Shown: positions 40,285 through 49,120 of the stretch, piece after piece
How the letters are laid out: each line of letters starts with the position of its first letter
Position numbering within the stretch: position 1 is the stretch's first letter
NCBI RefSeq assembly: GCF_002025205.1
Contig: NZ_CP019947.1
Span: forward strand, 937,501-1,001,500
Origin: Pseudomonas sp. CC6-YY-74
GTDB lineage: Bacteria > Pseudomonadota > Gammaproteobacteria > Pseudomonadales > Pseudomonadaceae
DNA: 64,000 nucleotides
Direction: 5' to 3'
Notes under the pieces: generated by a model
The model's database searches: none
Told to the model about the DNA's origin: nothing
What the model saw: only the letters and a program-made list of their open reading frames with translations
Position numbers and translations under genes: made by a program

Positions 40285-40620
40285 TTATGGGGCTTTTGCC
40301 TCGTTGTCAGTGCCTCGTGGCGGGTTGCGCCTGAGCAGCGGGAAGGCGACCAGGGCGATGCGCAGCCAGCGTCGCCAGTTGCCGCGGCGTATACCCAGCG
40401 TTGCCAGCAGTAGGGCGCCACCGGCGACCCAAAGGGGTGCATTGCTGTTGCCCAGCTCTTCACGCCAATGGCTGCTGAAATACTGCGCCTGGCGCAGCGG
40501 TTGCAGCATTACCAGCGTTTCATGACGCAGCTCCTGGCGATGCATTTCCAGGCGCAGGCGCAGCATGGCTTTGCGCAACTCGCTGCGCGAGGCTTTGGCA
40601 GGTAGTTCAGGTAGGCTCAT
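40285..40620 (-). CDS. YqjK-like hypothetical protein
   Basis: The product is 111 residues, very basic. A helical, Arg-rich N-terminal half (ELRKAMLRLRLEMHRQELRH) is followed by one hydrophobic segment (PLWVAGGALLLATLGI). It overlaps the upstream phage-holin-like gene by four bases (ATGA), so it is translationally coupled. Position third after an ElaB/YqjD protein and a YqjE-like protein suggests the YqjK slot of E. coli; the sequence similarity alone is weak. Confidence 0.7.
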   Translation of the reverse strand: MSLPELPAKASRSELRKAMLRLRLEMHRQELRHETLVMLQPLRQAQYFSSHWREELGNSNAPLWVAGGALLLATLGIRRGNWRRWLRIALVAFPLLRRNPPRGTDNEAKAP

Positions 40621-41012
40621 GGCAGCAGTTGCTCGCGGTCGCGGGCCAGTTCTTCGAGGCTGGCGCTGAACGGTGGAGGGGCATTGCGCAGGTGTGCCAG
40701 CAGGCGCAGCAGGCAAATCAGCAGGCCCAGGGTATAAGTCGCGCAGAGAAGGATGATCACGGTCAGCCGATGGCTATCCCAGAAACTGATCAGCAGCGCA
40801 GCGGACAGGCCAACCATCAGTAGAAAGCCAAACACCAGGCTCAGGATGGTCAGTACCAGCAGGCGAAGTGTATGGCTTTTCTGCTCTTTCAACTCTTCGC
40901 CAAACAGTGCGATATGGCCATGCAATAAACCCAGCAGGGCACCGGCAAAGCGCCGCGGCGAGCCGCCGCGGCTGGGTGTGGCAGGTGGTGTGGCGTCCAT
41001 GTCTTCTCTCAT
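40617..41012 (-). CDS. YqjE-like phage holin-family protein
   Basis: The product is 131 residues with two strong membrane helices (LLVLTILSLVFGFLLMVGLS and LTVIILLCATYTLGLLICLL) after an amphipathic GHIALFGEELKEQKSHTLR segment, as in the YqjE/phage-holin 6 family. The start overlaps the stop of the upstream DUF883 gene (TGATG). It is likely an inner-membrane protein of the stress-related YqjD set, not a phage holin. Confidence 0.82.
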   Translation of the reverse strand: MREDMDATPPATPSRGGSPRRFAGALLGLLHGHIALFGEELKEQKSHTLRLLVLTILSLVFGFLLMVGLSAALLISFWDSHRLTVIILLCATYTLGLLICLLRLLAHLRNAPPPFSASLEELARDREQLLP

Positions 41013-41329
41013 CAGCGCCGCGTGATCAGCATGCCCAGCAGCAAGCCGATGGCGGCTGCCACGCCCAGAGTCTGCCAGGGATGGGTTTGCACATAACCCT
41101 CGGTTGCCTGGACTGCAGCCTTACCGCGATCACGTAGCGAGTCTTCTGCATTGTGCAAGGTGGAGCGGGCGCGCCCTAGGCTGGTGCGGATCTGTTCGCG
41201 CAGCTCTTCGGCTTGCTCACCAACCAGACTGGCCGAATGTTGCAGCAGTTTTTCAGTGTCGCTAACCAGTGCCTGAAATTCGTTGAGCAGTTCGTCCTGG
41301 CTTGTTGCGCTGGCGTTTTTACGAGGCAT
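41012..41329 (-). CDS. ElaB/YqjD-family (DUF883) membrane-anchored protein
   Basis: The product is 105 residues. A long amphipathic helical region (DELLNEFQALVSDTEKLLQH) is followed by a C-terminal membrane helix in the diagnostic form HPWQTLGVAAAIGLLLGMLI, ending TRR. E. coli YqjD and ElaB anchor to the inner membrane and bind ribosomes in stationary phase. AAGGAGA precedes the ATG. It is first in a three-gene overlapping operon. Confidence 0.9.
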   Translation of the reverse strand: MPRKNASATSQDELLNEFQALVSDTEKLLQHSASLVGEQAEELREQIRTSLGRARSTLHNAEDSLRDRGKAAVQATEGYVQTHPWQTLGVAAAIGLLLGMLITRR

Positions 41330-41701
41330 CGGGTCTCTCCTTGAGCGGTTCTGTTCAGTGTAAGAGGTTCGAGTGTTGTGCGGGGATTGGGTTCCTTCTT
41401 CCTTCATATTGCCAGGCGGTTTCAGCTGCTGACCGATCATGCACTGGTACAACGCTTGCATTGTGCTGGTGCGCGCCCTTGGCTGAGCGCTCTTTTATGG
41501 GGCTTGCCAAGGGTCGGCCTGGACGCCAAGGTGCATTGATAAGTCACTAATAAATATAGATTAAGTACCTTCTGTGCAGTTTTTATCGGGACTGTTTTAG
41601 TGCCCTGTATGGCTGTGCTACATGAAGTGGGCCGCTTGTTATGCTGCTTGATGGTGCGTACGCACTTATAAGCGACCCGCTTTGGTGCGTCTTTCCTAAC
41701 C
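41330..41701. promoter_or_regulatory. Divergent regulatory region upstream of amt
   Basis: No gene is seen in these 372 bases between the DUF883 operon and the ammonium transporter. It contains a sigma54-type promoter candidate at 41445-41460. An AT-rich patch around 41536-41564 starts with TTGATA and has no good -10. Confidence 0.5.
41445..41460 (+). promoter_or_regulatory. Candidate sigma54 (-24/-12) promoter for amt
   Basis: TGGTACAACGCTTGCA matches the TGGYACR-N4-TTGCW consensus, with exactly ten bases between the GG and GC pairs. Ammonium transporter genes are often NtrC/sigma54 controlled, which fits. The implied leader is long, about 230 bases, and I saw no clear NtrC dyad by eye. Confidence 0.45.
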
Positions 41702-42928
41702 ATGGAGTTTTCTTCGCTGATGGAAAACATCAATAGTGCTGTGGAAACCCTGATTCACGGCTCCAATACCCTGTTTATCCTGCTTGGTGCGGTCATGGTG
41801 CTGGCCATGCATGCCGGCTTCGCCTTTCTCGAGGTGGGTACGGTTCGCCAGAAGAATCAGGTCAACGCCTTGTCGAAGATCATCTCCGACTTCGCCGTGT
41901 CGGCCCTAGCCTATTTCTTTATAGGCTATTGGATTGCCTATGGCGTGACTTTCCTCGAGCCGGCGAGCGTGCTGACCGAAGACAACGGTTATGCCTTGGT
42001 CAAGTTCTTCTTCTTGATGACGTTCGCCGCAGCGATCCCAGCGATCATCTCCGGTGGTATCGCCGAGCGCGCCAGGTTCGGTCCGCAACTGTGCGCCACC
42101 ATTCTGATCGTGGCTTTCGTCTATCCGTTCTTCGAAGGCGTGATCTGGAACGGCAACTACGGCGTTCAGGCTTGGCTCGAGGCGCAGTTCGGCGCGCCTT
42201 TCCATGACTTCGCCGGCTCGGTGGTCGTGCATGCAATGGGCGGTTGGCTGGCCCTGGGGGCGGTGTTGTTGCTGGGGCGACGTAATGGGCGTTATCGCGA
42301 TGGCAAGCTGGTGGCATTCGCGCCGTCGAATATTCCGTTTCTCGCCTTGGGCTCGTGGATCCTGATCATCGGCTGGTTCGGTTTCAACGTGATGAGTGCG
42401 CAGACCCTGGGCAGCGTCAGCGGCCTGGTGGCGGTCAATACGCTGATGGCGATGGTCGGCGGCACCGTGGCGGCCTTGCTGGTCGGGCGCAATGACCCGG
42501 GCTTTCTGCACAACGGCCCGTTGGCTGGGTTGGTGGCGGTCTGTGCCGGCTCCGACCTGATGCACCCGGTAGGCGCCTTGGCCACCGGCGCCATCGCCGG
42601 GGCGTTGTTCGTCTGGGCGTTCACCGCGACCCAGGTCAAATGGAAGATCGACGATGTGCTCGGCGTCTGGCCGCTGCACGGCCTGTGCGGCGTGTGGGGC
42701 GGGATCGCCTGTGGAATCTTCGGTCAGCAGGCTCTGGGCGGCCTGGGTGGTGTCAGCCTGAGCAGCCAATTCGCCGGCACTGCCCTGGGTGTGCTGGTGG
42801 CGTTGTCCGGTGGCTTGCTGGTGTATGGCGTGCTCAAGGCGCTGGTCGGCATTCGCTTGAGCCAGGAAGAAGAGTTCATTGGCGCCGACTTGTCTATCCA
42901 CAAGATCGGCTCGCATACCGAGGACTGA
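41702..42928 (+). CDS. amt: Ammonium transporter (Amt/Mep/Rh family)
   Basis: The product is 408 residues with about 11 membrane helices. Both pore histidines are visible, in VVVHAMGGW and in WPLHGLCGVWGG. The start is uncertain: ATG at 41702, or a second ATG six codons on that has TGGAG about 12 bases upstream. No glnK precedes it. It lacks the long cytoplasmic tail seen in some Amt proteins. It imports ammonium and is probably induced by nitrogen limitation through the sigma54-like promoter upstream. Confidence 0.92.
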   Translation: MEFSSLMENINSAVETLIHGSNTLFILLGAVMVLAMHAGFAFLEVGTVRQKNQVNALSKIISDFAVSALAYFFIGYWIAYGVTFLEPASVLTEDNGYALVKFFFLMTFAAAIPAIISGGIAERARFGPQLCATILIVAFVYPFFEGVIWNGNYGVQAWLEAQFGAPFHDFAGSVVVHAMGGWLALGAVLLLGRRNGRYRDGKLVAFAPSNIPFLALGSWILIIGWFGFNVMSAQTLGSVSGLVAVNTLMAMVGGTVAALLVGRNDPGFLHNGPLAGLVAVCAGSDLMHPVGALATGAIAGALFVWAFTATQVKWKIDDVLGVWPLHGLCGVWGGIACGIFGQQALGGLGGVSLSSQFAGTALGVLVALSGGLLVYGVLKALVGIRLSQEEEFIGADLSIHKIGSHTED

Positions 42929-42947
42929 TCAAGGCGATCTAAAAGGT

Positions 42948-42977
42948 AAAAAGCCCGCTCGAATGAGCGGGCTTTTT
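42948..42977. terminator. Bidirectional terminator between amt and the porin gene
   Basis: AAAAAGCCCGCTC and GAGCGGGCTTTTT form a perfect 13-base inverted repeat with a GAAT loop, so it gives a T tract on both strands. It sits between the convergent amt and oprD-type genes. Confidence 0.92.
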
Positions 42978-42991
42978 GTTTTCAGTCAGGG

Positions 42992-44263
42992 TTACAGCAG
43001 CGGGATAGTGTAGGAAACGATCAGGCGGTTTTCGTCGAGTTCGCCGAGTGCGTCGGAACGCACCGTGGCGTTGCGCCATTTCACTCCGAGATTCTTCAGG
43101 GCGCCTTCTTGGACGATGTAGCCGATGTCCATATCGCGCTCCCACTCCTTGCCCTCGGACAGGGTTGCACCGCGGTCGATGTTGTCGCCGCTGATGTAGC
43201 GAGTCATGAAGGTCAGGCCGGGAATGCCGATGGAGGCAAAGTTGAAATCATAGCGTGCCTGCCAGGAAGTCTCGTCCTTGCTAGCGAAGTCGCCGATCTG
43301 CACGTAGTTGACCAGAAACGGGTCAGTGCCGTCGAGATAGGCATAGCCGGTATCGCCGCTCATTTTCTGGTAGCCCAGGCCGAGGCTGTGGCCGCTCAGA
43401 GCGTAGGTAAACATGGCGCCGAAGTAGTTGTTGTCGATGTTGCTGCGGCCGTCGTCGGTGGTGCGAGCGTAGCGCAGATCGGTCTTGAAGGATTGTTTCT
43501 CGGCGATCGGCAGTACATGCACTAGACCAAAAATGTGCTGCTTGTACAGCTCTTCCAGCTGGCCGTAGTGGTAGCTGGTGGTCAGGTTGTCTTGCCACTT
43601 ATAGGACAGGCCGGCGAAGTTGAAGTCGTTGCCCTGATTGCCGTTGCTGCCGAATTTGAAGTTGCGTATGCCGCCCGTACTATTAACGCCCAGATCCTCG
43701 AAGTCGCTGGAGTTGCGCTGGTTGAGCTCCTTCAGTTGCCCCGCATCGATCGTCAGGCCGGCGATCTCCTGGGAGTTCAGGTGGCCGCCGAGGAAGTTCT
43801 GCGGCAGCAGACGCGAGTCGTTGGCCGACACGCTTGGCAGCTTGGGCATCAGGCCGCCGACCTTGAGCACGGTCTTGGAAATTTTGGCCTTGAGCGTGGC
43901 GCTCGCTTCCGAGTACTCGCCCGGCCCTTCATCGCCGAAACTGTTCGGTAGCAGGTTGGTGCCGGCGCGTTCGTCCGACGAGTCGAGCTTCAACCCCAGG
44001 CCGGCATAGGCGTCCAGACCGAAGCCGACGGTGCCTTCGGTAAAGCCGGATTCGGCTTTGAAGATAAAGCCCTGTGCCCACTCTTCGCGCTTGGATTGTT
44101 GCGCGGCCGTGGTGTGGCGTAGGTCGCGGTTGAAGTAGAAGTTGCGCAGTTCCAAGCTGGCTTTGCTGTCCTTGATGAATTCGGCGTGAGCCAGGGACGG
44201 TAGGGTGAGGCTGGCGCCCAGGGTGGCAAATGCCACTGCTTGGGCGAGGCGCGTCTTACTCAT
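42992..44263 (-). CDS. OprD-family outer-membrane porin
   Basis: The product is 423 residues with a signal peptide (MSKTRLAQAVAFATLGASLT ending at AHA). It has the OprD N-terminal pattern FIKDSKASLELRNFYFNRD and a C-terminal strand ending IVSYTIPLL. It forms an 18-strand barrel for basic amino acids or carboxylates in relatives. The second ATG is preferred: GGAGAC lies upstream and the signal peptide starts there. Its place near dgt and the molybdenum genes recalls opdQ of P. aeruginosa, but this is a memory-based synteny argument. Confidence 0.9.
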   Translation of the reverse strand: MSKTRLAQAVAFATLGASLTLPSLAHAEFIKDSKASLELRNFYFNRDLRHTTAAQQSKREEWAQGFIFKAESGFTEGTVGFGLDAYAGLGLKLDSSDERAGTNLLPNSFGDEGPGEYSEASATLKAKISKTVLKVGGLMPKLPSVSANDSRLLPQNFLGGHLNSQEIAGLTIDAGQLKELNQRNSSDFEDLGVNSTGGIRNFKFGSNGNQGNDFNFAGLSYKWQDNLTTSYHYGQLEELYKQHIFGLVHVLPIAEKQSFKTDLRYARTTDDGRSNIDNNYFGAMFTYALSGHSLGLGYQKMSGDTGYAYLDGTDPFLVNYVQIGDFASKDETSWQARYDFNFASIGIPGLTFMTRYISGDNIDRGATLSEGKEWERDMDIGYIVQEGALKNLGVKWRNATVRSDALGELDENRLIVSYTIPLL

Positions 44264-44622
44264 TATTATTGTCTCCATGATGGTGTGCGGACCGGCGCAT
44301 GACCGACCTGTTCCGGCATTGCGGAATAAACCACGAGCGGGTCGGGCTAGCCTTTAGACTTTAGTCGGCACGCTTTATTTATCAGTAACTTGCGTGTGAC
44401 TGCCGAGTCTTGATTGGATAAAGGTCCAGGCGTTCGCGGATGCGGACATCGTGGGCCAGTAGCAGAGTCAGTACTCCGCGTGACCCTGGCGACAGTTGGG
44501 GCTGTCTTGGGCGCTTGGAGATTGAGACACTCGCGCCTCTGGTCAGCCAGTACCTGCTCCCGGCTCAAGTTTGTCGGCGCGCGGCCGTCAACCGTGTAGA
44601 TATCCTGCTCTGGTACTTCGTC
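44264..44622. other. Non-coding gap between the porin and DUF5610-like genes
   Basis: This 359-base gap lies between divergent genes and should hold both promoters. I see no gene, clear promoter pair or hairpin worth calling. Confidence 0.45.
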
Positions 44623-45762
44623 ATGAATCCCCTGGCCTCGCTCGCATCGTCAGCTTCACGTTCGTCCCTGCTGAACAATCCGACAGCTATACGCAATGCG
44701 GCCGACGCACAGCAGACCCTGGCCAATCGCCTGGCCGAGCGTCTCGGTCTGGCGCCGGATGCCTTAAGTGGCAAGCGCGATGCGTTTAGCCCGGAAAAGG
44801 TCGCCTCGGTGGTTCTCGGGTTTATCGAGCAGCGTCTGCAGAAGGAAGAGGCCGCCGGCGCCGATCCCGCCAAGCTGCAAGCGTTGATGACTCAGGCGCG
44901 CGATGGCGTGGAGAAAGGCTTTACCGAGGCGCGCAAAATTCTCGATGGCATGGGCGTATTGCAAGGCAAGGTGGCTGCGGATATCGACGACACCCACCAG
45001 CGCATCCAGGAGGGTCTGGGCGACCTCGGCAAACGCTTCGATCCGGCAACATTGGAAGCCGCTGGCAATAGCCGGGTCGCGGCCACCAGCGAGCGAACCG
45101 CCGCCGTCGCGCAAACCTTCGAGATGGCGGTGACCACCCGCGATGGCGATCGCCTGCGCATCTCTGTCGCCCAGGCGTCGGCCAGCTGGTCGCACACCAG
45201 GGCTGTCGCCACCAGCGATGGCAACACTGCGGCGCTGGTCGCCAGCAGCCAGTCCGGCAGCGTGCAGATCGGTGCCTGGCAGGTCAGCGTCGAAGGTGAG
45301 CTGGACGAACAGGAACGCGCGGCCCTGGACAAGCTTTTTGCTCAGGTGCAGGACCTTTCCGACAAGTTCTATGCCGGCGATCTGGCGGGCGCTTTCGATC
45401 GCGCCATGGCGCTGGAGCTGGATGGCGAACAACTGGCCTCGATGTCCCTGCGCCTGACCCAGAGCAGTGTGCGTCAGGCCACCGACACTTATAGTGCCGT
45501 GGCCGAGCAGGGCGGTCAGGTGGCCAGTGCGGTCAATACGTCGCTGATTGATTATGCCAAGGGCTTATTAGAGGCGCTACGCAACGTCGACAACCTGCTT
45601 GAGGGTGGTCGGAGTGGCTTGCAGGAACTGCTCAAGGGCGGTTTTGCGCTGGACCCACGTCTCGACATGGCGCGCCTGGAAAAAGCCGAGCTGCTTAACA
45701 GTCGTCTGCTCGATGGCCTGCAAGGCCTGCTCGATCCTGCAGCGGTGCCGACCGCGACCTGA
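44623..45762 (+). CDS. DUF5610-like hypothetical protein
   Basis: The product is 379 residues, mostly helical and soluble, with no signal peptide. It opens MNPLASLASSASRSSLLNN and has a central beta-rich part (VAQTFEMAVTTRDGDRLRIS, and QIGAWQVSVEGELDEQERAA). This resembles the DUF5610 group common in Pseudomonas; the function is unknown. The ATG is preceded only by a weak ribosome site, and a longer open frame upstream is not convincing. The C-terminal helices (YAKGLLEALRNVDNLLEGG) look like a coiled region. Confidence 0.72.
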   Translation: MNPLASLASSASRSSLLNNPTAIRNAADAQQTLANRLAERLGLAPDALSGKRDAFSPEKVASVVLGFIEQRLQKEEAAGADPAKLQALMTQARDGVEKGFTEARKILDGMGVLQGKVAADIDDTHQRIQEGLGDLGKRFDPATLEAAGNSRVAATSERTAAVAQTFEMAVTTRDGDRLRISVAQASASWSHTRAVATSDGNTAALVASSQSGSVQIGAWQVSVEGELDEQERAALDKLFAQVQDLSDKFYAGDLAGAFDRAMALELDGEQLASMSLRLTQSSVRQATDTYSAVAEQGGQVASAVNTSLIDYAKGLLEALRNVDNLLEGGRSGLQELLKGGFALDPRLDMARLEKAELLNSRLLDGLQGLLDPAAVPTAT

Positions 45763-45848
45763 TGTCTAATCCATGAGGTCTGATGGCGCCACCTTACGCC
45801 TGCAGGGCGCGGTGCTAGACTGCAAGTCCCTATTATGGAGGCCAGCGG

Positions 45849-46085
45849 ATGCTCCCTGAATGCCAACTGTTCGGCACCCTTGGCTGTCATTTATGTGATG
45901 TGGCCGAGGCAATGCTGATGCCTTTCGTCGAACATGGTTTGCTGGTCGAACTGATCGACATCGTCGAGCGCGAAGACTGGGTCGAGCGCTATGCCTTGCG
46001 CATCCCCGTATTGCGGCGCTGCGATACCGGGGCCGAACTCAACTGGCCGTTCGAGGCCGAGCAGGTTGTAGAGTTCTTGCGCTGA
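45849..46085 (+). CDS. Small glutaredoxin-like protein
   Basis: The product is 78 residues with the thioredoxin-fold opening QLFGTLGCHLCDVAEAML, containing a CHLC (CxxC) active site at residues 13-16. A conserved cis-Pro segment RIPVLRR follows. It belongs to the glutaredoxin-family group of about 80 residues widespread in gammaproteobacteria. GGAGG lies before the ATG. A thiol-disulfide role is likely; partners are unknown. Confidence 0.85.
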   Translation: MLPECQLFGTLGCHLCDVAEAMLMPFVEHGLLVELIDIVEREDWVERYALRIPVLRRCDTGAELNWPFEAEQVVEFLR

Positions 46086-46357
46086 GTATTTAGTTCCGGC
46101 GCTGCTGGTCGATAAGGGTTCCAGTTGTCCTGATTCCGCATGTTCTTCAGTGCGTAGTCCGGATGTAATCCGGGGCACAAGAAAACGACTCATTTGGCTT
46201 GAGTGAACACGACTGGGTGCGGGGTGATGCCTTGACCACGGCGCTGGGGCAATCGCTGAGCTGGGTAGGTGGTCAGGTGACTTTTTGTCGGATGGGTCGG
46301 GCTGAACTGTTAGGCTCTGAGCATATGCAGAGCTGAATTCGAAACGGAGGGTGGTTG

Positions 46358-47242
46358 ATGAGTGTGGTGCTGGGGGATGCGTTATCGCTGCTGTTGTTTC
46401 GTTTGCACAATGGCCGGTTGTTAGGCATTAACCTGCTGAAGGTCAAGGAAATCATTCCTTGCCCGGCATTGACCAAGTTGCCCAATCGCCATCCCCACGT
46501 GCGCGGCCTGGCAACCCTGCGCGGCGCATCCTTGATCGTGGTCGACCTGGCGCGGGCAATTGGCTCGCATGGCGAGAGTGACAGCCAGGACGGCTGCCTG
46601 ATCGTCACCGAACTGAGCCGCTCGCGCCAGGGTCTGCAGGTGCAAAGTGTCGAGCGCATCGTCCAGTGCTCCACCAGCGACGTGCGTCCGCCTCCAGCCG
46701 GCAGCGGGACGCGTTCCTTTATCACCGGGGTGACCCAAATCGATGGCGCCATCGTGCAGATTCTCGACATCGAGAAAGTCCTGCACGAGATCACCCCGGC
46801 GCTCCCGGAGGAGGTCGATGAGCAGTTGCTCACGGAGGCCGAGCGCAGACTGCTCAGCGGTCGTCGTGTCCTGGTGGTGGACGACTCCCACGTGGCCTTG
46901 CAGCAAACGCTGGCCACGTTGCGCAAGCTTGATCTGGATTGCCAGGCGGTGAGAAGCGCCGCCAGTGCGCTGGACGTGTTGCTTACCCAACACCAGGCCG
47001 GCTTGCCGATCGAAGTCCTGGTCTCGGATATCGAAATGCCGGAGATGGATGGTTACAGCCTGGTCCGGGAAATTCGTCAGCGCAGCGACATCGGCCAGAC
47101 TTATGTGCTGCTGCACACCTCGCTAGACAGCACCATGAACACCGAAAAAGCTCGCTCGGTCGGCGCTAATGATGTGCTCACCAAGTTTTCTACCGTGGAC
47201 TTGAGCAAGGCGCTACTGCACGCATTTCAAAGCCTTGCCTGA
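46358..47242 (+). CDS. cheV: Chemotaxis coupling protein CheV (first copy)
   Basis: The product is 294 residues: a CheW-like domain (about 1-150; [40 protein letters not shown]) fused to a receiver domain (about 168-294). The receiver has acidic pocket DD in VLVVDDSH, phospho-acceptor Asp in [12 protein letters not shown], and switch Lys in VLTKF. CheV couples chemoreceptors to CheA and is tuned by phosphorylation. ACGGAGGG supports the ATG over an overlapping TTG. Two hairpin terminators follow. A second CheV lies at 60120. Confidence 0.92.
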   Translation: MSVVLGDALSLLLFRLHNGRLLGINLLKVKEIIPCPALTKLPNRHPHVRGLATLRGASLIVVDLARAIGSHGESDSQDGCLIVTELSRSRQGLQVQSVERIVQCSTSDVRPPPAGSGTRSFITGVTQIDGAIVQILDIEKVLHEITPALPEEVDEQLLTEAERRLLSGRRVLVVDDSHVALQQTLATLRKLDLDCQAVRSAASALDVLLTQHQAGLPIEVLVSDIEMPEMDGYSLVREIRQRSDIGQTYVLLHTSLDSTMNTEKARSVGANDVLTKFSTVDLSKALLHAFQSLA

Positions 47243-47264
47243 GGTGTGCTGAGTCTGCGCAAGT

Positions 47265-47299
47265 AAAACGCACGCTGGTTCTGCCAAGTGCGTTTTTTT
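47265..47299 (+). terminator. First terminator after cheV
   Basis: ACGCAC and GTGCGT pair across a 14-base loop, with flanking AAA and a run of seven T (GTGCGTTTTTTT). Confidence 0.65.
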
Positions 47300-47330
47300 A
47301 TGAGCAGAGCGTTTTCAATGAGCAAAACAA

Positions 47331-47356
47331 AGCCCGCACGAAGCGGGCTTTTTTTG
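47331..47356 (+). terminator. Second, stronger terminator after cheV
   Basis: AGCCCGC / GCGGGCT with an ACGAA loop is followed by eight T. It separates cheV from the convergent tRNA gene. Confidence 0.88.
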
Positions 47357-47397
47357 CTTGTTTCAGTACCTACACGAAGCAGGATGAAACTGGGATT

Positions 47398-47474
47398 TGG
47401 TCGGAGAGACAGGATTCGAACCTGCGACCTTCTCGTCCCGAACGAGACGCGCTACCGAGCTGCGCTACACTCCG
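47398..47474 (-). tRNA. tRNA-Pro (anticodon CGG), CCA encoded
   Basis: The minus strand folds as a 77-base tRNA. It has a GCGC D stem, anticodon stem TCTCG/CGAGA with loop TTCGGGA (anticodon CGG), T loop TTCGAAT, discriminator A and an encoded CCA. The acceptor stem begins with the C1-G72 pair typical of bacterial proline tRNAs and has one T-T mismatch at position 6-67. Confidence 0.95.
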
Positions 47475-47626
47475 AATAATCCGCATTTTACTGAAAAAGT
47501 TTTGTTGCACAAGGGCTTAGGTTGATATTTTTCTAGCTGCAGGGCGCCCTACGAGTCCTTTCGGTTCTTAGCCAGTAATCAGGGGTCACCAATTGGCTGA
47601 AGTGACCGCCTGGGTGCAGGCTGTGC

Positions 47627-47848
47627 TTACAGTTCCTGGATGGAGCGCACTTGATCCTTGTTGACCTTGGCGCGGTTACCATCGAGTTGTTCGAATTCGT
47701 AGAAGCCCGAGTCATCATCAAACGCCGGTGTGTTGATGGTCTGAATTTCACGGCCATCGTTGAGGGTGATTACCGATGGCGATACGCAGCCTGCCAGTGC
47801 GGCCAGGCCCAGGGCTAGCAGGAAAGCGGGAAGAATCCGCTGAGTCAT
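47627..47848 (-). CDS. YgdI/YgdR-family small lipoprotein
   Basis: The product is 73 residues: a lipoprotein signal with lipobox LAGC (MTQRILPAFLLALGLAALAG then C), followed by the short SH3-like domain VITLNDGREIQTINTPAFDD and FYEFEQLDG. The family is small cell-envelope lipoproteins of unknown function. AAGGAAA sits before the second in-frame ATG, which is chosen because it places the signal at the N-terminus. Confidence 0.88.
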   Translation of the reverse strand: MTQRILPAFLLALGLAALAGCVSPSVITLNDGREIQTINTPAFDDDSGFYEFEQLDGNRAKVNKDQVRSIQEL

Positions 47849-47927
47849 GACGTGTTTCCTTGAGTTTATAGGGGCAGTGTACTCAGCCTCTGACGGGTAA
47901 TTGGCGGTCAAGTTCAGTGGTCGACAT

Positions 47928-48512
47928 TCATTTGCTGTTCTGCGCGAGCAGTTGCGGGGTGTTCAGGTTGGCCAGGCGGGGGTCGTTGGGCGGGCAAACG
48001 ACGGCAATGGGATCATGCCGGCATAGCCAGCGTTGCGGGCTGCGTTCACCGGCCAGCCATGCTTCTTCGAGTGCGCTGCCCAGGGATTTCGGGATCAGGC
48101 TGAACAAGGGCTCCCAGAAATCGCCTTGACGCACCATGACCGGGTGGCTGCCGGCATGACCCAGTAGCTCATCGAGCAAGGCACGGTCGAGCAGGGGCGT
48201 ATCGCACGGCAGCACCAGCAAATAGTCGTGGCGGGCCGCTTGCAGGCCGGTGCGGATGCCGGCCAGCGGGCCCTGGAAGTGTTCGTCGTCGTCGCTGATG
48301 AGACGGTCGGCAAAGTCCCTGTAGCGTTCGCTGTTGCGGTTGCAGGAGATGATCAGGTCGTCGCTGAGCGGTCGCACCAGGTCATGCAGCCAGGCGATCA
48401 ACGGGCGGCCCTGCCACTCGATCAGGCCCTTGTCACGGCCGCCCATGCGTTGTCCGCGTCCTCCGCACAACAGCAGTACGGAGCAGCTTGGCAGAACAGG
48501 GGTGGCGGGCAT
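47928..48512 (-). CDS. mobA: Molybdenum cofactor guanylyltransferase
   Basis: The product is 194 residues. It has the nucleotidyltransferase motif [20 protein letters not shown] and the later [10 protein letters not shown]. MobA attaches GMP to molybdopterin to form the bis-MGD cofactor of nitrate reductase and formate dehydrogenase type enzymes. GGAGG precedes the ATG. It is divergent from moaB and moeA, giving a compact cofactor locus; the two starts are 69 bases apart. Confidence 0.93.
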   Translation of the reverse strand: MPATPVLPSCSVLLLCGGRGQRMGGRDKGLIEWQGRPLIAWLHDLVRPLSDDLIISCNRNSERYRDFADRLISDDDEHFQGPLAGIRTGLQAARHDYLLVLPCDTPLLDRALLDELLGHAGSHPVMVRQGDFWEPLFSLIPKSLGSALEEAWLAGERSPQRWLCRHDPIAVVCPPNDPRLANLNTPQLLAQNSK

Positions 48513-48580
48513 GGCAGAGCCTCCAAAGGTGGGCCTGTGATATAACATCGCGCATTCTCTCAGACAACTGGAAGCCTGCC

Positions 48581-49120
48581 ATGAACCACAAGGCCGAGGC
48601 GCAATTCGTGCCGTTGAATATTGCCGTGCTGACCGTCAGCGATACCCGTAGCCAGGAAACCGACACCTCCGGTCAGCTGTTCGTCGACCGCCTGCAGGCG
48701 GCTGGGCATAGCCTGGCCGCGCGGGTGTTGCTCAAGGACGACCTGTACTGGATCCGTGCCCAGGTCGCGACCTGGATCGCCGACGACAGCGTGCAGGTGG
48801 TGCTGATCACTGGCGGCACCGGCTTCACCGGCCGTGACAGTACTCCGGAAGCCGTGGCCTGCCTGTTGGACAAGCAAGTGGACGGTTTCGGCGAGCTGTT
48901 CCGGCAGATTTCCGTGGCCGATATCGGCACCTCGACTATCCAGTCTCGCGCGTTGGCCGGCATGGCCAACGGCACCCTGGTGTGCTGCCTGCCGGGTTCG
49001 ACCAACGCCTGTCGCACCGCCTGGGATGGCATCCTCGCCGAGCAACTCGATGCCCGCCATGGTCCCTGTAATTTTGTCGCCCATCTGAAGCAGACGGCTG
49101 CCTGCGAGAGCCGCGGGTGA
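48581..49120 (+). CDS. moaB: Molybdenum cofactor biosynthesis protein B
   Basis: The product is 179 residues: [20 protein letters not shown], then [17 protein letters not shown], the MoaB/MogA signature. It adenylylates molybdopterin before metal insertion. The start is set by the family N-terminus ([20 protein letters not shown]). Its TGA overlaps the GTG start of moeA. Confidence 0.93.
   Translation: MNHKAEAQFVPLNIAVLTVSDTRSQETDTSGQLFVDRLQAAGHSLAARVLLKDDLYWIRAQVATWIADDSVQVVLITGGTGFTGRDSTPEAVACLLDKQVDGFGELFRQISVADIGTSTIQSRALAGMANGTLVCCLPGSTNACRTAWDGILAEQLDARHGPCNFVAHLKQTAACESRG

Noticed and set aside
40617..41012. Holin-like protein as a sign of prophage
   Set aside because: It is the middle gene of the chromosomal YqjD-YqjE-YqjK-type operon with overlapping starts and no phage genes nearby.
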